Positions 19,736-33,300 of a stretch of DNA of 64,000 nt are shown piece by piece. Both the position numbers and the translations under genes were made by a program. The notes below the pieces were generated by a model. The model worked only from the letters and a program-made list of their open reading frames with translations, searched no databases and was not told where the DNA came from. The DNA is taken from the NCBI GenBank assembly GCA_009746045.1, contig RPFO01000050.1, positions 5,825,277 to 5,889,276 of the forward strand, read 5' to 3'. Within the stretch, counting starts at the first letter, position 1. Each line of letters opens with the position of its first letter. This DNA comes from Mesostigma viride (taxonomy: Eukaryota > Streptophyta > Mesostigmatophyceae > Mesostigmatales > Mesostigmataceae).

Positions 19736-19904
19736 GATAAGTCCCAATACTTGACTCTTGAAACTGAATATATTGCTTTCCGTCAAGGTCAGTACAACTT
19801 CCCAATTTCGGTATATGCGTTCGGTACACCCCTAGTATTGTCGTCGGCTTTAATTAATTAGACTCGAGCACCCGTTGGGGAGTCCCGGAGCATTAACCCC
19901 GATG

Positions 19905-20815
19905 GATGGATGGATGGATGGATGGGTGCAAACAGTCCTACCGGTCTAATCTATCTACAGCAGCTATCTACAAGAGCTATCTACAAAACCTATCAACATC
20001 AGCTCTACCCTAGGGGACCTGTCTGGCGTGCTCCCCGTATGTTTGCACACGCGGGCGCTTCCCCACGGGGGGGGGCTCGTTGTCCTCTATGACCTGGGCC
20101 CACTTGCATGGCCTTGTCCATCATCTTGTTCCAAATCACGGAGAGGCCTAGGCCCCCCATGTCCTCTACTAGCGGTTCTTTGAAGGTGCGGGCCTTGCGG
20201 CGTCTAGCATCACGGGGCCCGGCCCACGTCAGGAGGTGCCGGCCAGGCTGAGCTGGGCGCAGTCCCACGGGGGGGGCACGTGAGGTGTCTACCTGGTTGG
20301 TGCGAGCTAAGTGCCCTACTAGCTGCAGGCGCCGCTGGTGATATATGGCATGCCAAGGTACAGGTCCTCATTGCGGACATATGAGCAGCATATCCTACTC
20401 TGAAAATGGATCGCAGCATGTTGGTGACCGCGCCGTCCAGCTTGCGGGCCAGGTCGGCGGTGAGGGTCCACGTCTCGGCCCCATACGTAAGAACAGGAAG
20501 GACGAGGACCGTAAACAGGTCCTGTTTCTCGACCTTGCCCAGGGGCTTGCGCCACAGGGCCCGATATTGGCGTAAAGCGTGCCAGGCGAGGGAGATTCGG
20601 TGGTCCGCATCAGCCTCGCAGCTGGGAAGGAGGCTGCCCAGCAGCTTGACACGTACGGTCCCGATACAGGACTCGAGAGCCGTCAAGGAGAAAGAGCCGT
20701 CGGCTGTTACGTTCATGCATAACCTCAATGAGACTCCCAACGCATGCATGCCAGAAATCTGCCTGACCATTTCCGCACGTGCTTTCAATGCGTTCATGGG
20801 AGCGCACCGCAGGGT
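19905..20815 (-). mobile_element. LINE family B copy 2, carboxy-terminal fragment
   Basis: The minus strand from about 20797 reads SLLPSCEADADHRISLAWHA, VLPVLTYGAETWTLTADLAR and KLDGAVTNMLRSIFRVGY, the segment after the reverse-transcriptase core that is typical of LINE ORF2 (compare the ETWTL stretch in the copy at 15118-16617). Frame changes follow, then LINE B 3' untranslated sequence and the (ATCC)n tail at about 19907-19945 (GGAT on plus). The copy is 5'-truncated and in opposite orientation to the first LINE B copy. Confidence 0.85.
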
Positions 20816-21310
20816 TCAATTTCTGTATATCTCCCTTAATATGTAAATGGCAACTTGCATAGTTATGCCTGAAAAATGTGCCCAGCGGGGCTCCATGGGA
20901 ACTGCTAGCACAAACATGACATGGTGCTGACTGTGTTGATTGTACTCAGCGTTCATGAAAATTCGTCATTACTAGGTCTCCATATCATGCCATGGGCAGG
21001 TTGTCCCTTGAATACATCGTTTAGGAAACGTCAACACGTTCATAAATCATCCACTTAGACTCCACGGGTGAGTTCAACCAGCATAGTTGTCTCACTTCGT
21101 AGTGTTGGTGTGGACCCAACGGATGCCAGCCTACCATGGACAATTCATATCTTTGCACACCCTGATAGCTTAGTACACTTTTAGGTGAGCAAAGCTACGC
21201 CCATGCAACAGAAACGTAGCAGGTTGTCCGCCCTGCCTGCCTGGTGCGCAAGTAATGCCTGTCTAAAGCCGGGTCTATCCAACGGGGCAAGGGACAGATG
21301 AATGGATCCG
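20816..21310. other. Region downstream of HIS7, no gene seen
   Basis: It probably contains the HIS7 3' untranslated region (minus strand, below 21311). No terminator, polyadenylation signal or gene could be assigned with confidence. Confidence 0.3.
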
Positions 21311-24300
21311 TTACATCCGGGTCTCGATCTTCCTCGAAATCAAGTGCTCCTTCACCTCATCAATCCCGACCTGCACGATCACGTACCAAGCCGGAAAGGC
21401 ACGAGATGGTTGCAGACAAGAAAACATGGGCAAGGATTGAAAAACTAATTAATTTACACGTAGACTGCGTCACGTGAGCATAAGTTGTCTCACTTTATAA
21501 GTCCTTAGTGGGGTGGATATGGGATGGGGTGGATGGAGATCTCTAGCTATCTAATTTCTATTCACAGGGTTGCGGGCACCACGGCCAGAATCACATGGGC
21601 AAACATTAATTAATTAATTAACAGGTAACTGCGTCACGTTAGCATAAGTCCTCAGGGAAATGGATATGGGATGGGGTCAATGGATGTAGCTATTCTGATC
21701 AGGCACTCCGCAAAGGTGAAAACCATTTGCGTTCAGTGCCGGGCCGCGGAAAACGCGGAAAAACGCGATCTGCAAATGAATCCGACCGGAATCGAACTGG
21801 GGACCTCTCGCACCAATTTTGCTGACTATAGGACGGACGTCTCCGGTTACCATGGCATCGCCAACTTACACCTACAGTCATCCGCAAAAGTTCTCCTGTC
21901 CGGGGAGTGATGCAAGCCTTTCGGATTTGGTACTAGATAAATCACTCGAGATCTGTGTGTAGCTATGTCTAGTTCCTACTCACAGGTTTGCGGGCACCAC
22001 GGCCCGAATCGCTATGCATGCCAAACTTAGTCACACACGGATGCCCCAACGACTGGGGCTTGGTGGTGGCCTTCCTTAGTGTCCTACCTATGGGCCGACA
22101 TGGGCATCATTAATGGTGCCGATGCCAAGGTGGCATGTCCCTTACCAAACCATGCCTTGACAGAAAGGGACAGCTTTGGACGCTGAACCACTAAGGGCTG
22201 ATTCACAAACAAACAGGATAGGTAGATAGAATAGGTCGCACACATCCATTCATCATGCCAACACCTGATCAAGTTCTGGCTTATATTTTGACAGGAGCTC
22301 TAACCGACAGAATCCCATCGGGTAGTAGCATTCATTTCTGCGGCCTCAGTACAAGAACACAGGGCTAAGGATTTGATTGATGGCAAGATCCATCCGACCC
22401 TGTAAATTGCAGAAACGACTCAACAATGGCATAGGCGCACTGCATGGGAAGCACTTACATACTACTATATATTAAAAATATAATTACTTACATCAGAGTC
22501 AAGGCACCCACGTAAAAATAAACAAAGCCAACGCTAACAAGAGATACCACGACAAAACAACTATACAGCCGGCATGGGACACTCGATCCACACCGCGGAA
22601 AGACGTAAAACAGCCTAATAACCGTGCTGCGCCGCAAAGTCAGCTCGTGTGCGGCGAAGCAAGATGTCAGCCATAGCCCGGGTAATCGCTACCGAAAGGC
22701 GTTGGCAATGTATCCGACTCGAAAACGCGGACAAGATAACGGCAGGCTCGAGCTACCATGGTCCGGATTCTCCCGATTTCTAGCCTGCGCTGGTTGTCTC
22801 CTTGATATATATATATATATCCAGGCCTATCTCCAACAGACAACAGATCAAGTTTCATCGCATTTGAGCTTACATCCAAGCGATGAAAAATGCATCCCAG
22901 ACACAGATCATGCGTTGCACATACTTCACGTCCCACGTCACAGTTTGTTGTACGCCCCGCGAACAATCCCACACGCATCCCACGATGCTTGAACAATAAA
23001 AACATTAAAACCTGCTAATTAAACCATTAAACATTAAAACCTGCTAATTATTAGATACCATCCAAGCGTACCCATATGCATCCCACGATGCTTGAACAAT
23101 ATAAACATTCAAACCTGCTTACTATTAGATACCATCCAAGCGTACCTTGGATCGGTGGACAATGTCGGCCGTGAGGCTTCTACAGTGTAGACACAATAAA
23201 ATCTTTCACTTCTTGCATTCCATCTAGTGGTACTGCACCCAGATGGAATGCAGTGGAGCAGAGCAGTCAAAGATGCCCGTCGCGAGACGTATGATCATGC
23301 TATTTGAAGTGTATAAGTATGGCATACTGCTATAAATAGGCATACCTCGGAGCGGTGGAAGATGCCCGCCGCGAGCGCCGCGGACGCGCGGGTCTTTTCG
23401 AACACGTCCGCAAAGTGCTGAGGGCAGCCGGCGCCGCTGCTGGCAATCACAGGGATGCTGACGGCGTCCGAGACCAGGCTGACGAGCTCCAGGTCGTAGC
23501 CCGAGTTTGTGCCTGGGGGAAGGGGGGGAGGGGGGGGGGGGGAATTGTGTGTGTGGGGGGGGCATTGTGTGTGGGGGGGATGGAGGGCAGCTGTGAGAGT
23601 TTGATCGAGGATGATTATTCAATGGAGGATGAAGTTGTGGGGGGGAAGAGAAGAAAATTAACAGTGGAGGGGAGTAACACGTGGAGGGGAGGACATTGTG
23701 TGTGGGAGAGGAAGGTTAGCTTTCTGGGGAGTGAGTGATGAGGGGGATCAGGGAGGGTAATGATGTAGGGAGGATAATCATATGGGAAGAAGGGTGAATA
23801 ATTTGGGGGGGAGGGGGGGGGGAGGACTAGCAAAGGGGGGAAGAGACAAACAAAGGGGATCAGAATGGGTGGAATGGTTACAATAACTTTTGGAGGGCAT
23901 GCGCGGCCCATGTTCGAGCCTCACGCTGCCTGGCGCTTGGAAGGACCCTAACAAACAGGTTACGGCTGGAGAGGCTTGCACCCATTACCACATGGCTTCC
24001 TTCCAATGGCGTGATGAGCCAATCCAAAGAGAAGTCATAAGGGCTGACCAAGAGATCAATTAACACAGAAGACAGGCAAGCTCGGATGTCCTCATGGTGA
24101 CTGTTTAGCGAACACTCCCTACCACAACCCATAATAATTTAGTGTAATACTGTAGTATCAACATGACACAAGGATAGACGGTCTGAGCTTACCATCCTTG
24201 TCGATGCAGTTGAGCAGGATCTCGCCCGCGCCCAGCGCCTCCACGGCGCGCGCCACCTCGTACGCGCCAATGGGGCGGCCCTCACGACCGCCCGAGACCT

Positions 24301-27300
24301 GTCCGCGGCCGATGGAAGAAATGATGGTGGACATTGGATTTGGTGATGATTGATTGACTGATTGGTGGGTTGATTGGTCGGTCGGTCGGTCGGTCGGTCG
24401 GTCGGTCGGTCGGTCGGTCGGTCGGTCGGTCGGTCGGTCGGTCGGTCGGTCGGTCGGTCGGTCGGTCGGTCGGTCGGTCGGTCGGTCGGTCGGTCGGTCG
24501 GTCGGTCGGTCGGTCGGTCGGTCGGTCGGTCGGTCGGTCGGTCGGTCGGTCGGTCGGTCGGTCGGTCGGTCGGTCGGTCGGTCGGTCGGTCGGTCGGTCG
24601 GTCGGTCGGTCGGTCGGTCGGTCGGTCGGTCTCTCGGTCGGTCTCTCGGTCGGTCGGTCGGTCGGTCGATTGATAAGCAAGTGAAGTTAACTACTCAGGT
24701 ACCAGATAATTCAGTAAAACCACGAGCCGTTGAAGGGGCTTGAAGACAAAGCCCAGTGCGGGAACAAGACATGAAAGGAAGTGCCATCGAGCCTGGCATA
24801 CGTGGAAGGTGGGAGGCCCTCCCAGACTTCTCTCCCTACCAGGAAGGCAGGCCACCCCATGCCCTCTCTGCCTGAATTGATAAACCATTGTGACAACCGA
24901 AATGATCAGTGCGTGTCCTCAGCCATTGCCTACGGTTTAGGGTGCAAGGCTGGGCCGTACCGCGCATCACCACCAGGACGTAACCGACTTAACCTATGGT
25001 ATAAAGTTAAGGTATGGGTTGGTTTCGTATCGGGTGCAAGGGCGGGCCGTACCGTGCATTGCCACCAGACGTACTCCTCGCCGTTGGGACCTGCCAGGGG
25101 GCAACCAGGCATGCGGCAAGAGGAACAAGTGGCATCTCGTTAGCTGTTAGGTAGCAAAGCCCACTACCGCCCTATTAACTGTGGTCCGGGACTGATTTTT
25201 ATCACTGACGTATGTTGAATATCCCAGATTATATGTTCTCTCACTGACTACTCTTGCACTTGGTCAGCAATGAGCCTCGTCCTGACATCAACAAGAACTC
25301 AAATACAAACACATCGCTGACACACTCACAGAGACAGTGACCCTCTCTTCTTTCCTGCAAGGGAAAAGAAAGGATTCCCCCCTTGCTTCCCTGGTAGCCG
25401 CATGACACTTGCTCACTTACTTCCCTGGCAGCCAAACCCCCACGAGCTTCGCACAAGCGTTGGAATGCCGGTGCTACAGTCCCCGACAAGTACGGAAATT
25501 CCCTCTAGTAATCAAATACTGCTGCTATGCTGCTATCAACAACTTATGATACCTGTTGTTGTCCAAGCTACGACACCTGCAGTTGTCCAAGCTTCAACAC
25601 CTGCTGTTGTCCTAGCTACATCACCTGCTGTTGTCCAAGCTACAACACCTGCTGTTGTCCAAGCTACAACACCTGCTGTTGTCCAAGCCTTCCAATCGGA
25701 GTCTGCGGCAACCCTAGGTTCCACGATCGCAGGGAGCATAATATCGTTTGCCCAGGAATGCTGTCATAGGACACACCCGATGCCCATAAGACGCCCATAT
25801 ATGCTATCATATATGCTATCATAAATCATGAATGCTAACATAAGACACGCCCGATGCTGAGATATCGGACCCAAATAAGAGGCCAGGGGCACCCACCTGG
25901 CTTGGACGTCTTCACGGTGCGGAGGGGTGTGTCGCTCGGGGACTTGACGTAAACGCGGCGTGGGTCGATGCTGACCACCACCGCCTGCCCAACATGGCCG
26001 CCCACACACACCCCATCAACCCACCCAGAAAGAAAGTGCGGCCATTTCACATTATTAACATGTCAAGGTACATGTAATACAAATTAATTTTCCACACCAC
26101 CGCAAGTGAAGATTCATGTTCTCTACACCAAGTTGAAAGGATCACCCAAAACCGCACTATAAGTGAGCGCAAAACCAGGGCCTCGCGAGGCAACCCGGAC
26201 CGTGTTGAAGCTGCACTTACATGTCGCGTGCATTATAGGTATGCAACACGTGCAACCATGTTTGATGCGTTCATATACCGCCAAAAGGCGCACCTGCCAC
26301 GTTCGCAACTAAGACTAAAGTAAAAAAGACTTGAGTTAGGAAACTTTGGTTAAAAACAAAATTAAGGAAGAAGTCTACCCAGTGTTCCCGCACGCAGCCC
26401 CTTAACTATACCTTTCCAAGGCAGCCACCCCCCGATGGTCGGCAGCCAGTCTTATATCTAATAGTGGGGCTATGTTCACAGCCACCATGACAGCCGGGCA
26501 GCCATGGGGAGAGGAAACAGAATGTGCTGGGCGTGCGCTTTTCTGAAAAAATGCCCCAAATCGAGGTCTTTGATGCCGAAAAGTCATGAGACAGTGTTTC
26601 TACCGTGTCCCACCATTCGTCAGTCACTCCTCCCCACACTTTCATTAGTCGCAAGGGCCGCACGTCAGCCGTCGCCAGGGGCCATGCTTTACCTGCGCGC
26701 CGTAGTGGTACGAGATCTGCTCGATACTTGATTTGCCCGTCTTTTGCTGTTGGGGGCGCAGGGCAGTGTCAGGAGATGATTTGGGGGGGGAGGGGTGGGG
26801 GGGGGGGGAGAAGGGGGGGGCAAGAAGGGGGGGCAGCGGAGGGTAAGGAGGGTAAGGAGTTATTTGCTGACGAATGACCGCTTAGAATCAACATTTTGTA
26901 AATAAAATGGTTACTACATTCCCAAATATTACTGAACCCTGGCATTGTGTGACATTCTTGAGTCTGCCATGTCCTGAACCAGAAAAAACATGATCGGTAG
27001 CCACGCAGCCTTGCGGGGAAAAGGTAGCCATCGCTTCACTGCAAAGTGACCGGTTGGTTGGCTTCATGTCCTTTCTTCAACGAACACAGCCAGGGATAGC
27101 GTAACAGAGCACAGTCCACACCTGTGAAAGCAAGAACGATGCATCAGTCTGCCTTCCTTGAGCTGCCTTGCGCTGGCCAATGATATGCATGACTGTGCCT
27201 GTGGCCCAACTCTCCTTGTAGCAAGAGCCAAGCGATCCTGAAACGTGTGACATCCTTTCTACTTGGCCTCATGCTCCTGCTGATCTATCCATCCCTAATC

Positions 27301-30300
27301 TTTCTACGCCATCCGCCCATGACCGGCAGCGATGTCAATCATTCACCGCTCGGCCCAACGGCCTACAGACAATACCAGTACCTCTCATAACAGACAACGG
27401 TAGGCGTCCCTCTGACTTCAGTAAGCCATGGGCATTAAACAGAAGTAAACTTGGCGGTGACCCCTCCAGCCCCGCCGAGTACCAAACAGCCAATTTCGAA
27501 ACTATGATATTAGCACGGCAGAAGCTACTCTCACGACTGCCTCCATCGCAACACATGTACTCCTTGGCGGCCAACTACTGATACCCCTACCAAACGTCTC
27601 ACCACCTTCAGGCCACCGATTCCACACAAAACAAACGCCCGTGCATCATGCGTGCATAGGTACACTTCAGAGACAACATTCCCAGCCCCTGCCGGGGGCA
27701 CGCGGCCTCGGTTGTGAACTATCTAGTTTTAGCAGCATTCACTCTTAGTAGGGTTGACACTCACGCCCGTGCGCAGGTACTCCTCGGCGATGAACACGGC
27801 GTCGCTGCCGATGGAGACCTCCCTCCCATCACACGTGGTCCTGTCACTAGTGGGGCTATCCTTATACTCACGCCCGTGCGCAGGTACTCCTCGGCGACGA
27901 ACACGGCGTCGCTGCCGATGGAGACCTCCCTCCCATCACACGTGGTCCTGTCACTAGTGGGGCTATCTTTATACTCACGCCCGTGCGCAGGTACTCCTCG
28001 GCAACGAACACGGCGTCGCTGCCGATGGAGACCTCCCTCCCATCACACGTGGTCCTGTCACTAGTGGGGCTATCTTTATACTCACGCCCGTGCGCAGGTA
28101 CTCCTCGGCGATGAACACGGCGTCGCTGCCGATGGAGATCTTGTCTGCGCCGCTGCGGAAGTAGGCGGCCGCCACGTCCAAGCTCGAGTAGCTCCTGCGG
28201 GAAAAAGAGTAAGGCATCAAACAGGCAATGACGGTTTATGTTGGCCATGTTCACGATAGGCCCAAAATCAAGTAGGTACTGCGCACGCGAACCACGCAAG
28301 GGATAGGGTGAACAAGGAAGAAAGGCTGTCAGTAAAAAAGACTATCTAGGCAGGCTTGACTAGCGCCTGCACACGCTAACACACAGGGATAGGATGTACA
28401 GTACAGGAAGAAGGGCTGTTAATAAATACGCTATCTAGGCAGGCTAAGTACTCAGCAGGCTTGAGTAGCTCCTGGGCATATGAACAGAAGATACCCATAT
28501 ATAAACGACCATGGGCTGCTTCGTGAACATGAATAGGGTTGAATAGCTCCTGCATGGCACAAAAAGAAAAATGCATAAGCAGAAAGGGGTGAAATAGACC
28601 ATGTACATAGAACAACCAGGCTCGAGTAGCCCCTGCGCACGCAAACACATAAGAGTGGGGTATGATACATAGGAATGTATCTGACATGGATCATGTTGGT
28701 CATATAGAACATGTGTGCAGGATCGCCTAGCTCCGTCAGCTCCCTCCTCCCACCTCCCACCTCCCACCTCCCACCTCCCACCTCCCTCCTCCCTCCTCCC
28801 TCCTCCCTCCTCCCTCCTCCCTCCTCCCTCCTCCTCTCCTCCTCCCTCCCTCCTCCCTCCTCCCTCCTCCCTCCTCCCTCCTCCCTCCTCCCTCCTCCTC
28901 CTCCCTCCTCCCTCCTCCCTCCTCCCTCCTCCCTCCTCCCTCCCCCTCCTCCCTCCTCCCTCCTCCCTCCTCCCTCCTCCCTCCTCCCTCCTCCCTCCTC
29001 CCTCCTCCCTCCTCCCTCCTCCCTCCTCCCTCCTCCCTCCCTCCTCAATCCTCCATATACGAAAAAGGATTATATTGGCCAAATGTATGCCACATCCAGG
29101 CTCGAGTAACTTCTGCAGGCAATCCTCCATGAACAAAAAAAAGATTCTATAGGCGAAATGTATGTCACGTCCAGGCTCGAGTAACTTCTGCAGGCAGCAT
29201 ACAGTACACTGTAAACAATGATCATCGATGCCATGCATGCCAGGGACCCTGTGCGCAGTGCCACGTACTTGCCCTCGCTGTCCTTGAAGTCACGGATGCC
29301 GCCGCCAATGGTGAGCGGCACAAACACCGTCTCCGACGCCTTTTGCAGCACCTGGGAGAGTGGTGTGCCGAGACCCACAGATGGGCCCCAGGAAATGAAA
29401 CCCAATCGTGAACTCATGTAAGAGCCTGAAATAGGCGACACACTGTTCATCACCGCCCACACCGCATAACGTGGAGCCAAACGGGTGATCCAGGCACCCA
29501 TGCACCCTTCTAATAAGTAGAGTTCTACAAAACTAGAAGGGCAGGTCGAAAACAAGCAAGAAATGGTGCTTACAGAATGATTCATTTTGGCTCCCAACAA
29601 AAGGTTTACCAGCAGTGGTGGGTAAAGTAACATCCCACAAGGAAGTTTGCTGCCATACATGGGCCATGACATCGTTCGCTGTAAACAAGGAACGACCAGC
29701 AGGTCCGCAGAGCAGATTGACATACTTCCTGCGGATGGAAGCTACGAGTGCAGCGCCATGTTCTGCACTGCCATTTGAACGCCTCATGTATCATTTCGTG
29801 ATGCGATGTGGCAAGCAACCTGCAAAACAATAAGATTAAAAGCTCACGCTGCGCCAGAAGGATTAAGGGTAGAAGCTCACGCTCCACCAGAAGGGTGAAA
29901 GTTCACGCTTCACTGGGCATCAATCTAGCACTTTCCATAGATTTTTTTTATCTGCATAGTTGTAGGGTTACGAAGCGTCCATGTTGGAAAGGAAAACGAG
30001 GCTGCCGCACAACGAAAGGCAGCCACCTTGCATGTCTGCCAGCATAAAATATTCGCACACCCTCCCTGAAGTGACTCTAACAGCGTTCTTGGAAGGCGAC
30101 ACAAACAGGGACCACGGGGGAAGAAGACTTCATCCCAAGGTCATGAGTCCATCACAAGGTGAAGTACACAGGCAGCACCCCCTCCACCCAAGCCTCCACC
30201 TCACCGCCAGCATGCGAATGTCCTTGAACGGGGCAACATGGTGTTAATATTGGAAAAGGCAGTGCACCCCCCGCATACTCACACACCTCACCTCCCGCAT

Positions 30301-33300
30301 GGGCATGTCCTTGAGCGGCAAGCCACGGTGTTGATATCAAAGTATCAACATCAGGAACAGGCAGCAACACCACCACTGCTACCATCACCTCACCTCCAGC
30401 ATGGGCATGTCCTTGAGCGGGAAGCCACGGTGTTGATATCAAAGTATCAACATCAGGAACAGGCAGCAACACCACCTCTCGGTGGCTACCATCACCTCAC
30501 CTCCCGCATGGGCATGTCCTTGAGCAGGAAGCCACGGTGTTGATATCAAAGTATCAACATCAGGAACAGGCAGCAACACCACCTCTAGGTGGCTACCATC
30601 ACCTCACCTCCCGCATGGGCATGTCCTTGAGCAGGAAGCCACCGTGTTGATATCAAAGTATCAACATCAGGAACAGGCAGCAACACCACCTCTAGGTGGC
30701 TACCATCACCTCACCTCCAGCATGGGCATGTCCTTGAGCGGGAAGTCCCTGAACCCTGTGATGTTGAGGAAGGTGACCTCATCCGCACCGTCACGGAAAT
30801 AGCGCCCTGCCAGCTCGACAGGCTTGCCCAGGTTGCGCACCTGGCAGCATGCCATTGGTCGATTGTCGTGGAGTGTGAAAAACGAAGGGTTGTGGAAATG
30901 GCATGCAGAACCGCTCCTGTTTAGGTAAACACAGAGATTCCCCCACCGCTGTCCCGTCCTACCAAAACGCAAGCTGGAAATGAAGTGGACAGAGCAAGGC
31001 AAGGCGACACGGCGAGCGCACATCATTAACAGAGCGCTCAAGGAGGTGGGAACCCCTCGCTCTGCTCATGTGCTCTCCTGATGGATTTGGCGAGTGAATC
31101 TCTTAAGGCATCCTGCCCCAAATTCTGCCCCAAAGTGGTTATTTCCTCCGCATAGATCGAGCGGGAGATGCTCCTCTCAGCCCCCTTGATATTCCCTCAG
31201 ATGCACCAACCAATGTACTGACAAAAAAACAGACAAGTAAGCGACAACTAGCCAGTCACCACACAACAGATTCATCCTTTCACCTGCTAGCCGACAGCAT
31301 AGTCAGGTTAATCTTTCTTCGGCCTTCCTCGCACCTGCTGCTAGTTGCATGACACCTCTCTGCCATTTAACTGACCCCCCCCAAAACCTGTTGGGTGTCA
31401 TCCGCTAACTCACCTTGTTGCCCTCGCACGTCCTACTGGTGCCTTACATCCCTTTCACAAGCTAACGAAACGAGCAACTGAACACATGCTAACCAAACGA
31501 GCAGAAAACATTCAGCGTGATTGCTTCATCCCACCTCGTTGCCCTCCGTCTTCTCTCGCACATCATACTGGTCGCCCTTGGTCACGACCAGGTCCCCCGC
31601 GTCATTGCTGCGCACGTCCAGGCACGCAATCACCTGGCCGCGCCCAAACAGGGAAAGCAAGAGACCAGCAAGCGGTGAGATTGGTGCAAAAAAGGGAATG
31701 GGAATGGGAAAGGGCCAAGGGCTGGAAACACTAAACCTATTAAAGAGGGCAAGGGTAAGGGCAAGGCCACCCTCCAGAGCCGGCCGGGCAAGAGCAAAAA
31801 AAATAGCAAGGGGGAGGGATTGGCGGGCGAGGGGAAGCCCAGAAGGACAAAGGAGGCCGTGGTTGGATCGCTTCTTGATAGGCCCCCAAAGATGGCCCCT
31901 CCTTGAATCAGGGGGCTATATGTCACTTAACATTTGGCTCTTATAGAATAGGTCCTGAGCACTTCCAAGTGCTTTCATACCCTTGGGGGTTGGACGAGGA
32001 TGACCATACTTGGACGACCAACTCAAGGGATAACAAAGCAGAGCAAAAGCAAGTGGGCCGGAGGATTTTTCTACCGTGGCTCCCTCTGCGTGCCGGTGGA
32101 CAAGACAGCTCAAACCGGTTGAGGAAAGCACAAAGGTGGATGGGCTGGGCACTGGATGATGCACGCGCAGAAGAAAAAGGGTGGGCTACTATTAAAATTA
32201 CTTTCAAAAGCTACAGGCACAAAACAGAGCATGACGGGGTTTTCCACGGCAAAAAGGCAAAAAGGCAGCTGGGCTGAATGCAACAAGAGACAGGAGGCAA
32301 GGGAGGCAAAGTACGGGGGGATAAGCAGAGTCCGGGAGGGAGAGGGCAGGCACTTACCCTCTTGGCAAGCTCGTGCGCCGGTTGGTGTGGGTGCTTGGCC
32401 GACGCGACGTCCTGCTCCGTGCCGCAACCACCACCGCCCAAAATAGAACATGACCCCCAGAAGAAGCACAACCACTCAAAGCGATCAACACCCCCGAAAC
32501 AAACCAGTACCACCCGAAACAAACCATCACCACCCAAAACAAACCATCACCCAAAACAAACCAGCACCACCCAAAACAAACCATCACACACAAATGCCAG
32601 CCGAGCGATGCATGTCAGAGAGGGCATGTGAGAGACAGCATGTCAGCAAGGGCATGTCAAAAAGGTGCGGCGACGCAAAGACCACCGGTCAAAAGGTCGC
32701 CTGCCAAAGAGGGCAGCGCCTGATATGGGACGAAAGGCAGCGGTGAGTTGTGAGTGAGGTTGAGATGCAAAGCCAGTAAAGCTGGAATAGCCCTAATGAA
32801 TGGATCCAAGTATGAAAGGAATGGATCCAAGTATGAAAGGAATGGATCCAAGTATGAAAGGAATGGATCCAAGTATGAAAGGAATGGATCCAAGTATGAA
32901 AGGAATGGATCCAAGTATGAAAGGAATGGATCCAAGTATGAAAGGAATGGATCCAATTATGAAAGGAATGGATCCAAGTATGAAAGAAATGGATCCAAGT
33001 ATGAAAGGAATGGATCCAAGTATGAAAGGAATGGATCCAAGTATGAAAGGAATGGATCCAAGTGTGAAAGGAATGGATCCAAGTATGAAAGGAATGGATC
33101 CAAGTATGAAAGGAATGGATCCAAGTATGAAAGGAATGGATCCAAGTATGAAAGGAATGGATCCAAGTATGAAAGGAATGGATCCAAGTATGAAAGGAAT
33201 GGATCCAAGTATGAAAGGAATGGATCCAATTATGAAAGGAATGGATCCAAGTATGAAAGAAATGGATCCAAGTATGAAAGGAATGGATCCAAGTATGAAA

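Noticed and set aside
21695-21965. Functional tRNA gene
   Set aside because: The B-box is good but no full acceptor stem could be paired, and the sequence is repeated with long shared flanks, so a SINE is more likely.
24282-24743. Arg/Ser/Val/Gly and Pro/Thr/Asp/Arg repeat ORFs
   Set aside because: They are a translation of (GGTC)n in HIS7 intron 16.
28444-29152. Glu/Gly/Arg and Pro/Ser/Leu-rich ORFs
   Set aside because: They are a translation of the CCTCCCT heptamer run.
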